The position numbers were made by a program, and so were the translations under genes. Below the pieces are notes generated by a model that was not told where the DNA came from, ran no database searches, and saw only the letters and a list, made by a program, of their open reading frames with translations. Positions 30,062 to 33,252 of a stretch of DNA of 33,252 nucleotides are shown here, piece after piece. This stretch comes from Clostridiaceae bacterium (GTDB lineage Bacteria; Bacillota; Clostridia; DSM-8532). The DNA lies in assembly GCA_012516065.1 (NCBI GenBank), contig JAAYXD010000256.1, positions 1-33,252 of the forward strand, written 5' to 3'. Numbering within the stretch: the first letter of the stretch is position 1; every line of letters begins with the position of its first letter.

Positions 30062-31440
30062 CAGCGCTCGCTCCAGTTACTGCGCCAAGCCGGACTTCGG
30101 TCCTGTGCTTCCTGGTTGGATCGATGCTCCTGATGTCATGTGCCTTGCATTACGCAGCCGCTTCCTCTGTTCCGGAAATGGAGGATCAGTTCGTATACGG
30201 CCTGACCGTTTGGGATGGTCTCACATATACTAGCGGACTCTCCCCACAGCCGATCGATGAGATCCACATCATTGCCGACTCTGACAACATCCTTGCCCCC
30301 TATGACACGAGAGCCTATTTTTGGCCGATCACCGGCGAGTACGTGGCGGACTGGTCGAGCAAGCAGATCTTGGTTGAGGGCGTCCTCGAGGTGATTCTCG
30401 ATGGACGAGTAGTCGAGACCATTGCTCTCGAGACGTATACTCTTAGGTATCCGGAGGGGTTCAACAGCCTGAACGTAGAGGTCTTGACCGGTGACAGGGC
30501 CCTTGCTGCACACGAGGAGTACAGGCAGGCGGTCAGTGATTTCAACGAGGCGGCAGACCTCTACAGACAGGCGCTCGCAGAGTACAACTCGACGATCGCA
30601 GAGATGTTCAGACAGATGCGCGAGGAGGGAAAGACGTTCTCCAAGGAGGAGATCCCAACTCCTCCGACAGAGCCCGAGCCTCCGTCATACTACGTACAAT
30701 CGGTTAGGAAGGCGTTCGTCGTCAATCTCCCGGGCGGTCAGTACACCATTCGAGTGAGACAGGACGATCGAATAGTGCCTGGAAGCACCAAGAAGCTCTA
30801 CGTGTTTGACCCGAGAAGGTCGGGGCTCTCGTTTGTCGTTCGTCCGGAAGACAGCTACACCGTTGCCCTCAGGAGCGACTCCGAAGAGCATACGCTGTAT
30901 CTTGCGAAAGACATTCCGCTGTACATCCAGCTGTTCGACGTTGAGGAATACAGCTCTTACCACTACACTCGCCTGATGAACTCTGCAAATCCCACGGCCG
31001 GACTGGGCATGCAGAACGAATACGTATGGGTTATCAGCAGCCCTCAGAGACCGGACTTGAGGATACGCGTGTATCGTGGAAACCGGATCGTATCCGAGAT
31101 CGATGAGAAGCCGTACCAGGTGGTTCAGACTCAGAGTTCGGCGTTGGGATACACGATAGTGGAGTGGGATCCCACAGCGACGGAGATGATGGGCCCCAAA
31201 CCCACCTTCAGCGCGTTCAGGCTGCATGTTCCGCCCGGAGAGTATCGCTTGCAGGCTGTGTTCTCCTCCGGAGAGCCGATCAGCGGGGGCGGGCGCGCGC
31301 TCAGAGGAGTTCGCAAAATCGGGCACTTCTGGTGGACTGCTCTTGTTCCGCTATTCTTGGGCCTTGGTGTATACACAGTGCGGAGGTATAGCATTGGTAC
31401 GCTGCAATCCGCAGCGACGAGACTTCCGGAGGACAGTTGA
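30058..31440 (+). CDS. Membrane-anchored beta/coiled-coil protein of unknown function
   Basis: The 460-residue product begins with a hydrophobic helix ending MLLMSCALHYAAASS (about 14-37), which could be a signal anchor or a lipobox (LMSC, with an unusual Met). An outside beta-rich domain follows, then a coiled coil (about 148-190; DFNEAADLYRQALAEYNSTIAEMFRQMREE), a proline-rich joint (about 199-209), a second beta-rich domain and a C-terminal membrane helix (about 428-446, WWTALVPLFLGLGVY). Both ends would be in the membrane, the middle outside. I recognise no family. Coupling by 4-bp overlap to the ABC-2 permease suggests a part of that exporter, for example an adaptor or accessory protein. 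Confidence 0.75.
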   Translation: MTALAPVTAPSRTSVLCFLVGSMLLMSCALHYAAASSVPEMEDQFVYGLTVWDGLTYTSGLSPQPIDEIHIIADSDNILAPYDTRAYFWPITGEYVADWSSKQILVEGVLEVILDGRVVETIALETYTLRYPEGFNSLNVEVLTGDRALAAHEEYRQAVSDFNEAADLYRQALAEYNSTIAEMFRQMREEGKTFSKEEIPTPPTEPEPPSYYVQSVRKAFVVNLPGGQYTIRVRQDDRIVPGSTKKLYVFDPRRSGLSFVVRPEDSYTVALRSDSEEHTLYLAKDIPLYIQLFDVEEYSSYHYTRLMNSANPTAGLGMQNEYVWVISSPQRPDLRIRVYRGNRIVSEIDEKPYQVVQTQSSALGYTIVEWDPTATEMMGPKPTFSAFRLHVPPGEYRLQAVFSSGEPISGGGRALRGVRKIGHFWWTALVPLFLGLGVYTVRRYSIGTLQSAATRLPEDS

Positions 31441-31458
31441 TCGCAGGCCCAAGCTCGA

Positions 31459-31475
31459 CCCGGATGTCATCCGGG
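31459..31475. other. Hairpin sequence in the gap before the phosphatase gene
   Basis: CCCGGATGTCATCCGGG folds into a 7-bp stem with a 3-base loop, located in the 148-bp gap 31441-31588. It resembles, with the arms swapped, the CATCCGG hairpin in leader B. No T-run follows, so the role as a terminator is doubtful. Confidence 0.4.
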
Positions 31476-31588
31476 ACACCAACTCCCCAGTGACGGCGAT
31501 AGAGAGAAGGGGTGCGAGGAGGATTTCTCGCCAGGTGTCGAAGTAATGACAGGACTGCTAAGGATGGAAATTGGAGAGGAAGCCGTCC

Positions 31589-32296
31589 ATGCGACTGTAC
31601 ATCATCAGACACGCAGACCCGGACTACAAGAACGACACTATCACTGAGATTGGTCACAGAGAGGCCCAGGCATTGGCGAAGCGGTTGGCTTCGCATGGTC
31701 TTGACAAGATCTATTCCTCGCCAGTCAGGCGTGCCGTCGACACCGCCCGTTACACCGCAGACTTGCTGCAGCTCGACCTCAACATCGAGCACTGGACGAG
31801 AGAGCTGTGGCCCGAGTTGGCGCTGAAAGCAACCCAATGGGGAGACATATTCGCGATCGATGTGCCAGGGGAAGTCTTCAGGGGCGGAACAGAGATGCCC
31901 ACTCACGATACTTGGCACAGGATACCTGTGCTAAAGGACCATGCAGCTCGGGAAGTATATGAGGAACTCAAGGTCCGCTCCGACGAGTTCTTGAGCAGGC
32001 ATGGGTATGACCGCGAAGGCGGTCGTTACAGATGCACTCGACCCAATGAAGAGCAGATCGCCGTGTTCTGCCACGGCGGGTTCGGCCTCACCTGGCTCGC
32101 ACATCTCCTCGAGATCCCTGTCACTCTCGTCTGGTCCGGCTTCTGGCTGGCGCCGAGTTCTGTTACAACCATCCTGTTCGACCAGCGCTCATCCGACTGG
32201 GCTGTTCCCAGATGTATCGGTTTGGGCGACGTGTCGCACCTCTATGAAGCAGGGTTGCCGGTCCAACCGAGGGGGATCATCGCCAATTTCCGCTGA
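31589..32296 (+). CDS. Histidine phosphatase family protein
   Basis: The 235-residue protein starts MRLYIIRHADPDYKND, with the RHxD variant of the phosphohistidine motif (Arg7, His8), then SSPVRRAVDTARYTA with a conserved Arg, a Glu in LWPELALKATQ and the second catalytic histidine in FCHGGFG. The family (phosphoglycerate-mutase-like) contains many small-molecule phosphatases and some mutases; with a 1-phosphate-generating GH130 enzyme nearby, a sugar phosphate is an attractive substrate, but this is inference. I chose ATG 31589 with GGAGAGGA upstream; the frame reaches a TTG at 31571. It lacks a signal peptide, so it acts in the cytoplasm. Confidence 0.88.
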   Translation: MRLYIIRHADPDYKNDTITEIGHREAQALAKRLASHGLDKIYSSPVRRAVDTARYTADLLQLDLNIEHWTRELWPELALKATQWGDIFAIDVPGEVFRGGTEMPTHDTWHRIPVLKDHAAREVYEELKVRSDEFLSRHGYDREGGRYRCTRPNEEQIAVFCHGGFGLTWLAHLLEIPVTLVWSGFWLAPSSVTTILFDQRSSDWAVPRCIGLGDVSHLYEAGLPVQPRGIIANFR

Positions 32297-32323
32297 ACCC
32301 ATTCCGAATGCGAGGTGTGAGAC

Positions 32324-33252
32324 ATGGGTGCCTATGGTTTTGAGGTTGCCTTCTACTGTCCCGTCTCGGAACTCGTCGCGAGACGCCCGATCGACCAGGT
32401 AACAGGAGAGTTGGAGCGACTCAGACAACACGTCAGGTTAACAAAGGTCTATCTGGAGACCTACAGGAGCGGAGTCCTGATCGAGGAGGACAGGATGCTC
32501 GAACTCAAGCGGCACTTCCTCGAGCAGGGGATCAAGGTTTCGGGAGGCATCACTTGGACTCACGGCAGGCGTCGGGAAAACCCTCTACAGGGCGGGTTCG
32601 ACACCTATTGCTATACCTCTGCCGAGACCAGAGAGGAGATCCGAAACATCGTTGAGTTCACGGCCAGACTGTTCGACGAGGTGATACTCGACGATTTCTT
32701 CTTCACCCCATGCAAGTGCGATGAGTGCCGAGCTGCAAAGGGCGCACGAAGCTGGAGCGAGTACCGCTTGGAGCTGTTGCAGCACATATCGGAAGAGTGC
32801 ATTGTTCAGCCTGCCAAAGCCGTCAATCCGCGCATCTCGCTCATTATCAAATACCCGAACTGGTATGACCACTACCACCTGACCGGCTACAACCTTGAGG
32901 ACCAGCCGGAAGTGTTCGACTACGTCTACACCGGGACCGAAACGCGTGATCCGCTGTATAACCCTCAGCACCTTCAGGCGTATTTGGGCTATTTCCTGAT
33001 GAGATATTTGGAGAACGTCAAACCCGGATGCAACGGCGGGGGTTGGTTTGACCGCTTCAACTGCAACGGAAACCTCAACTACTACGTCAACCAGGTCAAT
33101 GTCACGCTCTTCTCCAAGCCGAGAGAGGTCACTCTGTTTTCTGCAAACAGCATGGTCGACACCATATTCGCGCCGCTGGCTGGATACGCGCTGGAGAAGG
33201 GCAGTGAGGTAGTGCGGCAGCTCGGAAACCCGGTGGGAGTTCCCTGCTACAA
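32324..33252 (+). CDS. DDFFF/CxC conserved protein, C-terminus cut by window edge
   Basis: An ATG at 32324 opens an uninterrupted frame to the window edge (309 full codons). It reads MGAYGFEVAFYCPVS, continues with VYLETYRSGVLIEEDRMLELKRHF and FCYTS-like TYCYTSAETREEIRNIVEF, then EVILDDFFFTPCKCDECRAAKGARSW, YPNWYDHYHLTGYNLEDQPEVF, YVYTGTETRDPLYNPQHLQAY and NGGGWFD. The beta-strand pattern and the Asp pair at the end of a strand suggest a TIM-barrel glycosidase-like fold; the CKCDEC cysteines look like a metal or disulphide site. I know similar proteins as conserved hypothetical proteins in Bacillota and Bacteroidota but no assigned activity. No signal peptide is visible, and it sits 27 bp after the phosphatase gene. 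Confidence 0.72.
   Translation, partial: MGAYGFEVAFYCPVSELVARRPIDQVTGELERLRQHVRLTKVYLETYRSGVLIEEDRMLELKRHFLEQGIKVSGGITWTHGRRRENPLQGGFDTYCYTSAETREEIRNIVEFTARLFDEVILDDFFFTPCKCDECRAAKGARSWSEYRLELLQHISEECIVQPAKAVNPRISLIIKYPNWYDHYHLTGYNLEDQPEVFDYVYTGTETRDPLYNPQHLQAYLGYFLMRYLENVKPGCNGGGWFDRFNCNGNLNYYVNQVNVTLFSKPREVTLFSANSMVDTIFAPLAGYALEKGSEVVRQLGNPVGVPCY

Noticed and set aside
1-33252. CRISPR arrays, tRNA, rRNA and replication origin features
   Set aside because: I saw no regularly spaced repeat array, no cloverleaf-type or ribosomal sequence and no cluster of DnaA-type boxes anywhere in the window.

Overview
The window looks like a chromosome piece from an anaerobic, polysaccharide-using bacterium, most likely a Bacillota lineage of moderately high G+C. 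This rests on strong AGGAGG-type Shine-Dalgarno (SD) sites, frequent TTG/GTG starts, LacI regulators, CUT1 sugar ABC transporters, a GH130-type phosphorylase and a DUF5696-like giant protein. Both solute-binding proteins have plain signal peptides without a lipobox cysteine, which hints at a diderm cell envelope. The taxonomic call is inference only.

Layout. (1) 1-2212: an IS21-family element (istA cut by the window edge, istB complete, right end with a 24-bp-period repeat). (2) 2213 to about 7960: an AT-richer, foreign-looking island, all on the minus strand: CPBP membrane protease, OmpR-type response regulator, histidine kinase, a large hairpin with a T-run, a decayed small lipoprotein gene, a methyltransferase, a membrane-anchored alpha/beta hydrolase and an intact small lipoprotein. 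(3) 7961-9163: a transglutaminase-like protein that has lost its N-terminus at the island edge. (4) 9331-13920 (minus): a LacI regulator, a sugar-binding protein and two CUT1 permeases, with matching palindromic operators upstream of the regulator and upstream of the binding-protein gene. (5) 14049-15496 (minus): a two-gene unit of a CDF-like membrane protein and a dolichol/phytol-kinase-like protein. (6) 15661-19420 (plus): a long leader, an unknown probable alpha/alpha-toroid protein, a GH130-type phosphorylase and a second LacI regulator. (7) 19421 to the right edge (plus): a second leader like the first, then a tightly packed series: an NHL/TPR/Yip1 membrane protein, a DUF5696-like secreted protein, two CUT1 permeases, a sugar-binding protein, an ABC-2 ATPase, an ABC-2 permease, a membrane-anchored coiled-coil protein, a histidine phosphatase and a cut-off DDFFF/CxC family protein.

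How it fits together. Regions 6 and 7 read as one glycan-use locus: surface recognition and possibly cleavage (NHL/Yip1 and DUF5696 proteins), CUT1 import, cytoplasmic phosphorolysis (GH130), and a separate ABC-2 module of unknown cargo. The two divisions share an ordered set of sequence blocks in their leaders, so they are probably co-controlled. No CUT1-type (MalK-like) ATPase is present, so both importers would need one encoded elsewhere.

Most worth a second look: the paired leaders at 15661-15854 and 19438-19623, the uncharacterised DUF5696/NHL-Yip1/dual-ABC cluster, and the island with its hairpin and decayed lipoprotein paralogue.
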